From Blepharisma japonicum (Eukaryota > Ciliophora > Heterotrichea > Heterotrichida > Blepharismidae), in NCBI GenBank assembly GCA_949751835.1, contig CATKHK010000075.1, positions 124,001 to 188,000 of the forward strand: 64,000 bases of DNA, in the 5' to 3' direction. The notes beneath the pieces are model-generated. The model had not been told where the DNA came from. It searched no databases and saw nothing but the letters and a program-made list of their open reading frames with translations. A program made the translations under genes and the position numbers. The first letter of the stretch is position 1, and the number at the start of each line of letters is the position of its first letter. Below are positions 11,608 through 24,500 of this stretch, in pieces.

Positions 11608-14600
11608 ATGGTTGAGACGAATCTAAAAGAATTACTTCTCCCACATGCAATTTCAGACAGCTTAAAAGCAATCGAAAACAATAATTCTTTAAATGATTCG
11701 CAAAACCAAAGCCCAACATTAAATTCTACTAAAAATGCTCAATCAATCATTTTAGGACAGTTGAAAAAAGGCGATTTTGGTAACGAAATTAAAGCTATCA
11801 ACCAAAAGCTAAAGCTTTTTCACCCTGAAGAAATCAGCAATCCTTTTAGTTACAAGTTCATTTTAACAAAGGATAAAAAGTATATAATTTCTGGGCAAAA
11901 TGATGGAAAGATCGACATTATTGACTTAGAAGCAAAAACAACAAAAACGCAATATATTGGGAACGATGTTATAAATTGTTTGGCTATTGACAACAGCAAT
12001 TCATATTTATACATTCCAGCTCAGGACGGGCATATTAAAAAAATTATTCAATTGAATATTTTTAGTGAAGTTGCTGATTGGGAAGCTCATAAAGGGACAA
12101 TAAAAGCCTTGAAGATTTCTAATGACGATAAGTGGCTTTTCTCTTGCGGAGAAGATGGAAAAGTTATTAAAAATAACGCAGAAACAGGAGAATTAGCTGG
12201 GGTTTTGTATTTACATGAAGGATCAGCTAATTGCTTAGATATCAGTGCTGATGATGGCTTTTTAGTCAGCGGAGGAAGTGATAGGTTTATTAAAATATTT
12301 GATATAGTAGCAGGGAAGGTTGAAGCTGTATTAGAACCTATGAATAAAAATGTTTGGTGTGTAAAAATCTCAAATAAAAAAATTATTGCAGGAGGCTCTT
12401 TAGATGGCGAAATCCGACTTTGGGAATGGGGCACTTGGGATGTAAAGCAAAGCTTAATTGGTCACAAAAAGGCATGCACTTCTATTCAATTTCTCAAAGA
12501 TGAAGATTATTTGATATCAGGCAGTAATGATGGCTCAATAAGAATATGGAATATTTTAACAGGGTCTTCAGAAATTACCCTGAAAAATCACCGTAAAGAA
12601 GTTATCGACCTTTGTGTGAGTAGCAATAAAATGTACTCAATCGGCAAAGATAACAAATTGCTAATTTGGTCTTTGCAAAAAAAAAATGAATTATCAAGAG
12701 TAAAAGCCCATGATGGGGAAATTCTTAAGCTTGCTTATAGTGAGAAAAATAGCGCATTGTTTTCTATGGGAAGGGATAATAAAATCATTGGGTGGAATTC
12801 CAGCAATTTTGCAAAAATATACGAATTTTCTGTTAAGAAATGGACATTATTTATGTGCTTAGCACCAGATGAAGATTATTTGGTAGCAGCTTCAAAGGAT
12901 AAATCAATAATTTTTATTGATATTGCAGATGGCAATACAATAGTGCATGATCTAGACGATAAATCTTGTGTGACAACACTTTTGTTCTCTGAAAATGGCA
13001 AATATCTTATCACTGGGGATGATAAATGCAAAGTAAAAGTATCAAAATACAAATCTCCTCAGAAGATTAAGTTTAAATCTGAATATTCTTCTCACATTCA
13101 CTCTATATCAAGTTTAGCAATAACAAGAGACAATACTTTACTATTTTCAGGAAGCCAGTCAGGAGATATTTGGGTGCATGATTTGCACCAAAAAACTAAT
13201 ATTGCTGAGCTAAATGGCCATACTGAGACTGTATCAAAGCTGAAAGTATCAAGAGATAGCCAGCATTTGATATCTATTTCATATGACAAATCTATCCGCA
13301 TATGGAACATAGAAAAAAAATTCTGTGCAAGAATTATCAATCATCATTTAGACAGAATTTATGACCTTTATTTATCAAAAGATGGGCAAATCTTTTATAC
13401 TCGATCTTTAGATAGCGCTATCGCTATATGAAGCTATGAAAGCTTTTCGCTTATCACTTCTTTTGAGTTCTTACAAGGAGGAAGAGCCCTTGAAGGTTCA
13501 GCTGATGAAAAGTTCCTTTATATTGCAGAAGGTGAAGAAATTACATGTAAAAAAAGTCCTTTGTCTATTGGCATAGGACTTTATGGCCCAGGAAAAAATT
13601 ATTATTCTTTCCTAGGATACATTAAAAGCATATTAAAAGGCGACAAACCTAAGCATGTGCCTATTTTAGACAAATGGGTCATCATGCCTTATAAAGTAAA
13701 CGCTCTTCACTTATATGCTTATTTTAATATGCCAAAACACCTTAAAGAAGCTATTTGTAAAGGATCTGCATCTTTTTATGAGACTTCTCAAGGAAAATCC
13801 CCTATAAGCTTATGCTTGGAACGAAATTTCGCTGACTGTGTTAATTCAATACTGAACAGCTGTAAGAAAAAAATCCAGCAAAATCCTTATGAAATTGCAT
13901 TAATCAGCAAAGATATAGTAAAATTAAATTTGAGAGGATTTTCAGGTCTACATAACTTTTATAAATGCATCTTTTACCCATCAAAAGCTGAGTATCTGCC
14001 TAAGTTTTGTATTGAATCGTCAAGTTTACCAATTTTCAATTTATCTACGTGCCTTTCAGCTGTTCCAACTTCATTTATGAAAGAGGAACAATTTAGCAAT
14101 GATGGACAATCCATAGTATTTCTTGAAAGCGCCATTTATTTAAATACAATTGCTGGATCCGCAGAAAGTATAGAATTTTTAAATAGTCTTGTTGAATCCA
14201 AAAATTCAGAAATTTTAAGAACTGATTTTGTCAATGAATTTATCAAGCAAAAATGGAAGAAAATATGGCCGATTTTATGTCTTCAAGGGTTTGTTTATGC
14301 TTTATTTTTGATATTTTTATGTATGCACTTACTTATTTATTTAAAAGATGGAGCAATGCTCCTTCCTCTATTTATAACCAATTTTTTGCTTCTTTTATAT
14401 GAGATTTATCAAATGGGGGTGATGGGTTCAAGCTATTTGTCTGACCTATGGAATTATTGGGATGTGGCAAGATGTTTGTTGACGATTTTTTACCTTTATG
14501 TGGAATGGGGAGAGCCAACTGATGAAGGGATAAATACTTTATCAACCTTTTTGTTTTTAGTATCATGCATCAGAGGAGTAGCATATTTCAGACTTTTGCA

Positions 14601-15237
14601 GGAAACTAGATACATGATAGAACTTTTACAAGAAGTCATCCTTGATATTCGCCCTTTTATTTTCCTTTATATTTATACAACTTTCTGCTTTGGAATGGTT
14701 GTTACCTTGCTGACTAATGAACACTCAGGCCTTTTCTATGTTTTCTTAGGCACATCTCATTTTTATAACTACAATAATTTCCAGTCAAGCGATTTTTTCC
14801 CATTCGAGTACGTTTTGATGCTTATTGTAGGACTTATTAATCCTATCATTATGGCAAATTTATTGATTTCTATTATTGGGGATACATATGATAGAGTACA
14901 AGAAGGAATAACCATTGCAGATAGAAAAGAGCTAGTTAGGCTTATTATAGAAGGGGAAACATTAATGTTTTGGAGAAGAGGAAGAACTGCAAAATATTTC
15001 ATTCAAATGTGCTTGGCTGGGGAAAAAGAAGACGAAGATGATGGATGGCTTGGAAAAGTTAGAGAAATTACGCTGAAAATTAATAGATTGGCATTAAGTA
15101 TTGAAGAAAACTTCGAAAATAACGAAAAAACTCTTACTCAAAGCATAAAAATTAATGAAAAAATGAACGAAAAGATTAATCAAATGAACTCAAGAATGAT
15201 AAATATTGAAAAGCTACTCATGAAAAACCAAAACTAA
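11608..15237 (+). CDS. WD40 propeller / TRP-like ion channel fusion, copy 2
   Basis: This 1209-aa protein has the same architecture as copy 1: WD40 blades over residues ~60-650, a linker with GLYGPGKNYYSFLGYIKS, degenerate ankyrin-like helices, a six-helix channel from ~880 and the S6 segment NPIIMANLLISIIGDTYDRVQE near 1075, then a charged coiled-coil tail. The ATG at 11608 (MVETNLKELLL) is preferred over 11566 because it aligns with the start of copy 1. The TGA at 13429 is Trp inside a WD40 blade (SAIAIWSYE). Copy 1 has TGA where this copy has TGG in the LDKW-x-VMP motif. It converges with the phosphatase gene, whose end is 58 bp away. Confidence 0.85.
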
Positions 15238-15295
15238 TGAGTTTTAATCTTAATTTAAGCAATTTAAAATACTCTATCATTAATTAAATGAACCC

Positions 15296-17143
15296 TTAAT
15301 AGTTTGGCATTGCTTCAATATGCATATAACAGTTTATTAACCACGAAGATGAGAGCTCATGCAACCCTTCTTTGTTTTCCACAATTTCTAACCCTTTATC
15401 ACTGATTTCAGCGCCTAAAGCTGAAGCTAAATGCTGGTAGACTTGAAGCTTCTTATAGGTGTAGTTCTCTTTGCCAAGCATTTCAGAATATTTTTTGAAG
15501 CTGAGGTCAAATCCTTTAAGGATAGATTTCCTGTGCTCGGTAAACTCATAGATTGCTGTTCTTTGAGACCCGTTTTTCAAGAAATTCGCATATGAGGCTT
15601 TAAGAGCTTGCCCAATAGAAAATAGATTTGAAATTGCAGGAGGCTCACATATGTATTTCATATGGTCTGAAATCCTATGGTTTGCTAACTCTGGAGAATA
15701 CACAAATGTTAATTTTGGTGGTACCGTCAAAGGAAAGAATGGTATCACAGGCACACAAAATTCCGAATTTTTCCATATAAGCTGTTGATCATCTATTATA
15801 ATTACCATTTCTGGATTTACCTTTACATCTAGCCTTTTTGCGATTTCCTCTATTGATTTCTGTGAAGTCACTGAATAATTTGCTTCACATGCAATTATTC
15901 TTCTCCCAAAATATTTCCCATCAGGATCAATCAACTGCAGCACTTTTTCTGCATAAGGCCTTATAGCATTTGTATATAGATAAAGCTCACAGAATTTCGA
16001 AATTTCATTTAAAAAATTGTCTAGTCCTGGCCGCCTAATAATAGCAAGAGCTAGTTTATCGATTGCTACTTGCTCATATATATATTGGCATTTTGTTTGG
16101 AGCTTTTTAATCTCATTGCCTTCATGAGCTGAAACTAGGGTGTTGTCTAGGTCTAAAATGACTATAAATTTCTCAAGCTGGCCACGAATACTTTCTGTGT
16201 TAAGTAGAAAATCAATACCTTTAGTGTGTAAAAATGGAATTATTCTGGGGTCTTTTCTCCTATTTTCTGTATTAGTTCTGGAGGATGGGATTTGGATTGG
16301 AAAAGTTGGGATTATGTTTTCTTTATCTGATTCTGGAACTATATATTCTGCAGCAATCAGCTGGCTTTTATTTTCTTCCTCTATTATAATAACCTCCTGG
16401 CAGCTAGCTTTTTCTTCTAAAATTTCTCCTTCCTCTGCAAACTCTTCAGACTCTTCAAATCACTCCTCAACTTCTCCTAGCCCACAGTCAAACCCTCAGC
16501 TATTTTTCTTTATACCTTCTTCAAATTCATTAATTTTCTGTTGTTTTCTTATAAACCCCTCCTCTAAATTTTGCATTTCACTACTTCTTTCTCTTTTCAA
16601 CCCTTCTTTCCTCTTCTTTTTATCGTTTCTTTTCTTTTCCCTTTCTTCTCTTCTCAAGCTAAATGCAATTGTTTTTGAATTTTTCACTAAACCTTCCACT
16701 CGATTCATATGCACATTAATTCTAAATTCATCAATAATTTCTTGATAAAAAATGCATGATCTTCTATAGTAAAGCTCAGAAAAAATCTGAAGAATAATGG
16801 AGGCGGTATCAGGATCTTTATTTACAATAGGGTAAAGGTCTTGAGTGATAATAAAAATTATAGCTTTAAATTCTTTAAAAAGAGCTTTATTAGTCGAGAG
16901 GGCATTGTAGTTGCGGTTTGAAATAAGATTGAACTTAGAAAGCCAAATTTTGGTGAACACGAAATTTGGGGAGAGAAGGTAGGAGAAAAAGAGATGGATC
17001 TGGGAGTGGGTTAAGTCAGAATCAGGGCGTAAGAGCTCGGGATTGGTGATATTTAGGTTTCCTTGCTGTATTTCTAATGTTTCTTCGTCACTTTCATTGC
17101 GGAAACCACTGAATAGATCTTTAGATGTACACTGCTGTAACAT
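15296..17143 (-). CDS. FCP1-like RNA polymerase II CTD phosphatase with BRCT-like C-terminus
   Basis: This 615-aa protein has a HAD/NIF phosphatase domain with the DxDxT motif in VILDLDNTLVSAHE (D331, D333), followed by family landmarks RRPGLDNFLNEISKFCELYLYTNA, YAEKVLQLIDPDGKYFGRR and VIIIDDQQLIW. Residues ~510-615 look like a BRCT domain: LKGFDLSF..., ALGAEISD..., then SSSWLINCYMHIEAMPNY, typical of the FCP1 end (WL-x-x-C...P-x-Y). In the family, FCP1 removes phosphate from serine in the Pol II tail and recycles the polymerase. The ~330-residue N-terminal extension, with a Lys/Arg/Glu-rich helix, is unrecognised. Two TGA codons (near 16496 and 16457) are Trp. No intron is seen. Confidence 0.8.
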
Positions 17144-18590
17144 TTAATATTAGCAAGGGGGTTAGAAAATATTTAAAAATATGACTTTAAGAGTTAGCAA
17201 GCTTATTTTTTGTTTTTTATTTGAGATGTCCAGGATTAATCCTGGGCTGTGATTTTATTATATAAAAACTGATCTCAAATGCGAACATAAGTTCCCAAGA
17301 ATCCAAAATTAAAGAATCAATTCAAATTAGCTCTATATAATGATATAAGGGTATGATATAATACTTTGTTTGAGAAATAAGTTTAATATTGAGAATAGAA
17401 TTCGATTATTATAATTATAAAATAATACTCAATAAATTATGACTCAGACTTTTCCAAATCATGAGAATTTTAAAGGAATGAACGTTTATTCTATAGCTAA
17501 TCTCTATCAAACTTAAAATCCATTAAGCTATAAAAGCTTTGAAGGGAAAGCTTAGCTATATGAAATTATTCTTTGAAAGACCTTCAACTATTAATAAAAT
17601 TTCCAAAAGATCATGTAAGCTACTTAGAGTTTATCGCCCTAGGCTAATATTACCACCTCAACCTTAGGGTTGACTCAGTCAACAGAAGTTACCAGATAAC
17701 CCCAAATTTGATAACTGATATTACACTTTTTATTTAGCAATGGAGTCGAAAATGAGGTCAAGAAACTAGCATGCGCTGCCTTGAAATTTAGCAATTGCAA
17801 GTTAGAGCTCATAAATTCAATTCCAGATGATTTATTTTATGAATTAGTTGATGCAAAAGAGTTTGATGATGTCTTCGATGATTTGTTGGATTATTATGAT
17901 GGCAGTGATGAAGACCTATCGGAGGAAGAATTTACTGAAGATGAAAAAGAAGAAATTGATGCCGAGCTAGAGAAAAGAGTGGAATGGAGGAAAAACTACT
18001 AAACTTAGCGGCGGGGCTCGAAGGTGAGGTATTGTGTGATGGAGAGTTGATCCTGACCACAGAATCTCAATGTCTCTCATCATCTGAAATTTGCATAAAA
18101 GTAACCAGCCAAAAGCAGGATAAGGATAAAGCAATGCGAACTGATGTGGATACTCTAGGACAAGGTACAATCAGGCTGATGAAAAAGCAGATGAAAATCT
18201 GAGGAGAAAATGAAGCGAGATGCAGGCGGAAAGACGAAGGGAAAATTCTTGGGGAATTTGAGAGAGGCAATGATGAGAAGCAGCAGTATAATAAGGGGAA
18301 AATCTATGGAAAGGGAGATAGAATCTAATGCAAAAAGGGTGGCTGTCGGGTGGAAAATACCCAAAGTGGTAAAAATACTCGAAGAAAAAAGAAAAAATCA
18401 AGAAAAGTTAGGTGGAAATAAAAATAAACGTGAAAAAACCCTTAAGGGTTTGCAGTGAGCTCTACTCGCTTAGTAAAATAAGATAACTGATTTTACCCTT
18501 TAACCCCTTAGATTGATATCACAAGGTGTAGCCTAGGCACTCCAAATCATACCCTAAGCTATAGCTACTTTTAAAAATAATTTTAGAAAC
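17144..18590. other. Gene-poor stretch with weak, broken coding traces
   Basis: No intact conserved gene is visible. On the plus strand, fragments with coding-like composition appear: MTQTFPNHENFKGMNVYSIA from 17438, a piece around 17552-17647, and the acidic frame ending at 18002. Each is cut by TAA/TAG codons in changing frames, which suggests a decayed gene or several undetected tiny introns. A perfect 16-bp palindrome lies at 17230-17245, a 15-bp dyad (GTTGACTCAGTCAAC) at 17669-17683, and a CCCTTAAGGG palindrome near 18439. Confidence 0.4.
17736..18002 (+). CDS. Possible acidic protein fragment, unrecognised
   Basis: An open frame reads SNGVENEVKKLACAALKFSN and then turns strongly acidic (clusters such as DDVFDDLLDYYDG and EEFTEDEKEEIDAELEKR), ending in TAA at 18002. 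No in-frame ATG is found near its start, so it is either an exon of a gene whose upstream part I cannot assemble or part of a decayed gene. No family is recognised. A second short Lys/Arg-rich frame follows in other phases to about 18458 and may be unrelated noise. Confidence 0.3.
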   Translation, partial: SNGVENEVKKLACAALKFSNCKLELINSIPDDLFYELVDAKEFDDVFDDLLDYYDGSDEDLSEEEFTEDEKEEIDAELEKRVEWRKNY

Positions 18591-21500
18591 TTATTCTTTA
18601 TTTGTGATTATATCATTATTATTTTCCGTTTCCCTCATATTTGTTTGATCAGCTTGGTCGAAAAATTGGTTCAAGTTGTCTAAATAAATCTTCTTAGTTT
18701 TTTGAGGTGCTTTAATTTGTTTAGGACACGAATTTTCAGCCAGAGTTCTTTCAATTGCGAAATATAATTCTTTAACTGAATTAATAAATGGCCCGGTAGC
18801 TTGCACTATCATAAGAGAAATAGTAAAATATATTATTAAGCTGTCCATAGCTTTATGTCCTGCTGAACCTAAATCAAAAAAGTATGGAGTTAGGAAGAGG
18901 AAAATGATTGAAATTCCAAATTCTGTAATTAAATTTGTAATTTGAATCACTCTATCTTCAAAAGGCTTATAAAGCAGCACAAACAGTGCAATCTACATAA
19001 AAATTACACATAATGCTGATACTGCATTGATTGTCAGTTGGCTTTGAGGAAAATCATTTAAAAAAACTTGAGTAGCAATAAAAATTAACCTCCTTACAAA
19101 AAAAAGAGAATAGTATTGCGTGCTCATAAATCCTGATCTATTTTTGAATTCGTAATATAGCGAGCTTCAAGAAGCTAATCATTTTTTATTTCTTTTGTTT
19201 AGAATTTTGTTCAAATTTTTATAGCTAAAATATGCAAGAAGAAAAGGAGTGGCAATTATAAGAATCTAAATTATGATTACAATACAAATTCAACATAGAA
19301 AATAGTTTGTGAATTCAATAGTATTTTCTAAGATTACAAAATTTTCGATACTCAAAATTCCTACTATTGCACCAAAACCAAAATCAAGATAACTTACAAT
19401 TCAAAAGCGCAAAAATGTGCTAAATTTATATTCATTAAATATTTTTTGAAATTTTTTTCCTATATATCTCTGAGAGCATTTAGAAAAATAATATACTAAA
19501 GGAATTGCACATATAATACCACATAGAGTTGTTATACTATTTCCAATATTAAAAAGTATCAAGTAGCTATCATATCCATAATTTTTTGCCTGAGAATATG
19601 GAGAATTATTTACGTTTTCATCAATAAAGAATAAAAACAAGTTTGGAACAATATTAAAATTATTCATTGATTTGAAAAATACTGAAATTTTTTCTGTAAT
19701 AGGATAGCTTGCATATGGTATGTATGCAAGAAGCTGAATAGTATTAAGCATGGTTCATAGACTAGAAGGATTTAAGCTAAATATTGATAAAATTACACCT
19801 GATCCAACAAAAATTTTTATTCCTGCAGAGACCTGATTTTTAATCTCAACAATTTCCTCAGATTCCGTTTCAGAATCATAAAGAGTGCCAGATAAATATT
19901 TCTCAAGAAGCACACTACCTGAAATTGATTCAATAGATTTGGAATCATGAAAGCATACTGAAATTACTGAGTTTTTTAAATTTTTCCTACCAAAATCGCA
20001 TGATATTAAAAATGCTTTATTTGAAATGTAGGTTATTGATCATGATAAAATTGTATGATTTTGAATTTTTAACAATATTTCCTCATTTGTTAAATTTTGT
20101 TTTAAGCCATCGCTAAAGCTTAATATGAGGGTATTATTAGGATTTACTGTGAGCGTAACATTAAAGTAGCTTAAGCATATCTTATTTTCTAATCATCCTG
20201 TGGGACAAAGGTCACATGTCTCTGTATTCTCGTTTCACAAAGCATTTTGATTGCATTGGCATGAATCCCCTACAAATCCTGCATTTGCAATGCAGCTCAA
20301 ACATTTATTGGAAAATGATTTGCATGAATAGCACTCTTTTTCTCTGCAAAGCCGGCATGTCAGATCACTTCTGCACCCATTAGAGCATGATGTCTTGCAT
20401 GAGTCACAAGAAGACCTTCCTGGATAATTTGCCAATGAGCAAGAGCTAGGACAAAAATCTTCAATAGGACAGCTTGTGCAAGGATTTGTCATACAAGTTG
20501 TCGTGGTTCATGCAGAACTGGCATGAGTTTCATTATTAAAAACTTTTAAGCTTCACAAAAACCCTTTGAACCCATACCCAGATGCTTGGTCAAAGCCAAT
20601 CAGGAGTGTTCCAGGAGTGCTATCTCTTAAGTATGCTTTAGTAGTTGAAGTACTTGCTATGATCAAGACAGAATCTACATATGTAGAAGAGCTATATGAT
20701 CCATCTCCATTGATTTTCCCTGAAAAGGACAAGTAGTGTCAATCAGACAATAATTTTTGTGGAGCAATTATATTCAGCGATGACCCATCTCTGAGCAATA
20801 AATGAAGGTTTGGATTACCGCTATCATCAATTTTAATTATTAAACATTGTGTAAGTCCATTATATTTTTCAATTAAAACTCCTTGCTCTATAATCTTAAC
20901 CCAAAGCATAATAGAAAAATAAGGGCTTAAAATCAAAGAACTGCTCATATAGCTTTGCCCAGTGAAATAATACCCACGATTAATTGCAGGAATAGGATCA
21001 TTTGTGTCAAATATTGGATAAATATTTGTATTATTGCTTCCAACATTGAATCCTAATAAAGTATCAAGCATAATATAATCATCTAGCTCTAAATCAACAA
21101 CTAAGCTATCCACTAAATCGCACTTATTTGTGGCAATATTTTGATTATAGCCACTTGGGCATTGAAAATCACATAAGATGTTCAGCAAATAATATGATGA
21201 ATAGCAAGCGGAGCATTGATAATAAGATGTTGACGAGCATAAAGAACACCCAGTAAAGCAAGGTATGCAAGAAAAGCCATCTGAAGAAACAATATAACCA
21301 CTATTACAAGTGCAAGGAGTACCAGAAGCATTCAAAACGCATATGGTACATTTATTTGTGTCAAAACCAGTGCAGACACTACAAAGCGGATCATCACAAA
21401 TATTACAAGACCCGCTTCTAGTACATCCCAGACTACAAGTTGAATCACAATTTTGGCATGCTGCTGAATACCAATATTTATTGATATCACAAACCCATAG

Positions 21501-24500
21501 ACAAGTTGCTAATAGCCCAGATCCACAAATTTCATTTAATTGTGCCGAAAAGTCAAAAACTGCAACATTTCATAAATGATATTTATAAATAAATCCTGTA
21601 AAATATGAAGGTGAGCTGCCACCAATTTTTATTTTTTGGTTGATTTGGTCTCTATATATAAGGTTATTAAAAGTTGCAGGGGCGCTTGGAGCATTATTTA
21701 TATAAATCGTCAATGTAGTGGACAAGGTAAAACTGCTGAATGAACATGTAAATGATAAGTATTTTCACATTGTGAAGGGAGTATTTGAAAGAGTTTCTGA
21801 TGAAGTGTTCTCAGATGGACTTTCTAATGTAATTACTATGGAGCCAGAGGAATCCACAGTAATTTGTGAATTTGATAAAACATTTCCTGAGGTAATTACA
21901 TAAATCCACAAACCCATTGAAAAGCTATAGGAAAGATAGATGTTTGCGTTTGACATTAAATATTGGTTACCACTGAAATATAAACCTCTTTGCTTTGCTG
22001 GAATAGGATCTACAGACTCAGGTGAATTAAAAAATTGAAAATAAGTTCCACTTGTCCCAGTTGTAAAAATTCCATAAGTTCCTTGAAAGTCTCCATTAAA
22101 TAGCGTATCAATCACAGGAGTTAAAACTGCTGTGCATGAGCTTGAATATCCATAAGGACAGTCTCTTAAGCAAACATTATAAAGAAGTTGATAAGGAGGA
22201 CCACACAATAAGCATAAAAAATATTTATTTGTTTGGCACTGACTGCATAAATTATCGCAAATTATACATCCATCCGAGCTTTGGTCCCAAAAAGCGTTAC
22301 TATTGCAAATGCATGTGGTGCCTGAGATGCTTGCATTAGTTATACATGACGTACAAGGGCCGTCAAAAGTTGTGCACGAAAGGCATTCTTTGTCTTTGCA
22401 TAGTCTGCAAGTGAGTGCTGATCTGCAACCATAAGGACAGGAGCCTACACAAGAAACGCAAGAGCTTGAATAAAATTGTCCAAAAGGACAATTATCAGGA
22501 CATTTAAGCTCAGAAGGACAAGCAGCACATCCAGAACATCCTGATGTTTTCCATTCTTGCGATGCATAAGTATTATCATTATAAATCTTTAAACTTCATA
22601 AAAAGCCTGTAAATCCTCCCGATGATGTAGTATCTTTTCCAATATAAAGTGAGCCATTATCTTTTATATATGCAAATGAGCTAGACAAACTTGAGCTTAT
22701 ATAGACTCCATCAATTGATAAAGATAAAGTTGATTTACCAGATATAAGATCACCAGTAAATGCTATATAATGTCATCCGGAATAAATATTTGAAGAGGTA
22801 CTTGCATATAGAGAAGTTAAATCTGAAAGTAGAATATTCATTTTATGATTCCCAGATGAAAAATTGATATAAGAAAATATAGTTGTTCCATCAAATTTCA
22901 TAAATAAGTATCCGTCAATAAGTGGTTTTACCCAAACTAGTAATGAAAAATAAGGACTAATGGTAAATGATGTAAGTCTCATATAATTGCTTCCTGAAAA
23001 ATAGTATCCTCTATAAATTGAAGGGATTGGGTCAGTTATTTCTCAGATAGGGTATTTATTTGAGTTCGAAAATCCTACAGAAGCTCCATTAACTGTATCT
23101 AGTTGAATTAGATTCTGTAAAGAAATATCCAAGGGATTTGATGTAGTTAAAATGCAGAAATTGGTTGAAGAATCAGCTGTGTATCCAGAAGGGCAATAAC
23201 TAAGGCACAATGTTTTTAGCAGATAATAGCTAGAAGAGCAAGAATTGCATTGATAATAAAGTAGTCCAGTGCATGAAGCACACCCAGTAAAGCAAGGGAT
23301 ACATGAAAAGCCATCAGATGACACATATCATCCAACATTGCATTTACATGGAGTTCCAGATGCATTCAAAACACAAGTAGAACATTTATTTGGATCAAAT
23401 CCAGTACAAATGCTACAAAGAGGGTCATCACAAACATTGCAAGATCCACTTCTTGTGCATCCAAGGTTACAAGTTGAATCACAGTTCTGGTATGCTGCAG
23501 AGTACTTATATTTATTAAGAGGGCATGTCCATAAACAAGTTGCTAATAATCCAGAACCACAAATTTCATTAAGTTGTGTAGTAAAATCAGCAATTGCAAC
23601 ATTTCATAGCTGATATTTATAGATAAAGCCGGTGAAATATGATGTCGAACTGCCACCAAGCATAATCTTTTGGTTGGCAAGATCTCTATATATTAAAGCA
23701 TTAAAGGTAGACGATGTTCCAGAAACATTATTTAAATAAATTGTTAACGTTGTTATTGCTGCTGTAGAGCTAGTAAATGAGCATGTAAATGATAAATATT
23801 TCCAAGTTGTAAATGAAGTACCTGAAATCGTTTGCATTGATGTTATCTCTGCTGGACTTTCTAATGGTATTTTTATAGAACCAGAAGAATCTACAATAAT
23901 TCTGGAATTTGTTAAAATGTCTCCTGCATTGATTACATAAATCCAGAAGCCCATCGAAAAACTATGCGAAAGATAGATATTGATATTTGATATCAAATAT
24001 TGGCTCCCATTAAAATATAAGCCTCTTTTTTTGGTTGGAATAGGATCTACTGTCTCAGGGGAATTAAAGAACTGGAACGAAGTAGCACTTGTCCCAGTAG
24101 TGAAGATTGTATAAGTTCCTTGAAAATCTGTATCAAATGATGCACTAATCACAGGTGTAAAAATTGCAATACATGGGCTTGCATAACCATAAGGACAGCC
24201 TTTTAAACAGACATTTCAAATTAATGAATATGTTGCAACGCAAGTGGTACACATAAAATATTTATTCGTTTGACAGACATTACACAAATTATCACAGAAC
24301 TGGCATCCATCTGAGCTCTGTTCCCAGAATGTATTAGCATTGCAAACACAAGTAGTTCCTGAGATATGAGCATTTGCTATGCAAGAGGTACAAGAGCCAT
24401 CAAAAGTAGTGCATGTAACGCATTCTTTGTCTTTGCATAATCTGCAGGTTGATGCTGATCTGCAGCCATAAGGACATGGGTCTGTGCAAGATACACACGA

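Noticed and set aside
17230-17245. Perfect 16-bp palindrome as a regulatory site or terminator
   Set aside because: It is isolated, not next to a clear gene end, and short palindromes occur by chance in 64 kb.
17669-17683. TGACTCA-centred 15-bp dyad as a bZIP binding site
   Set aside because: It lies in decayed sequence with no identified gene to control.
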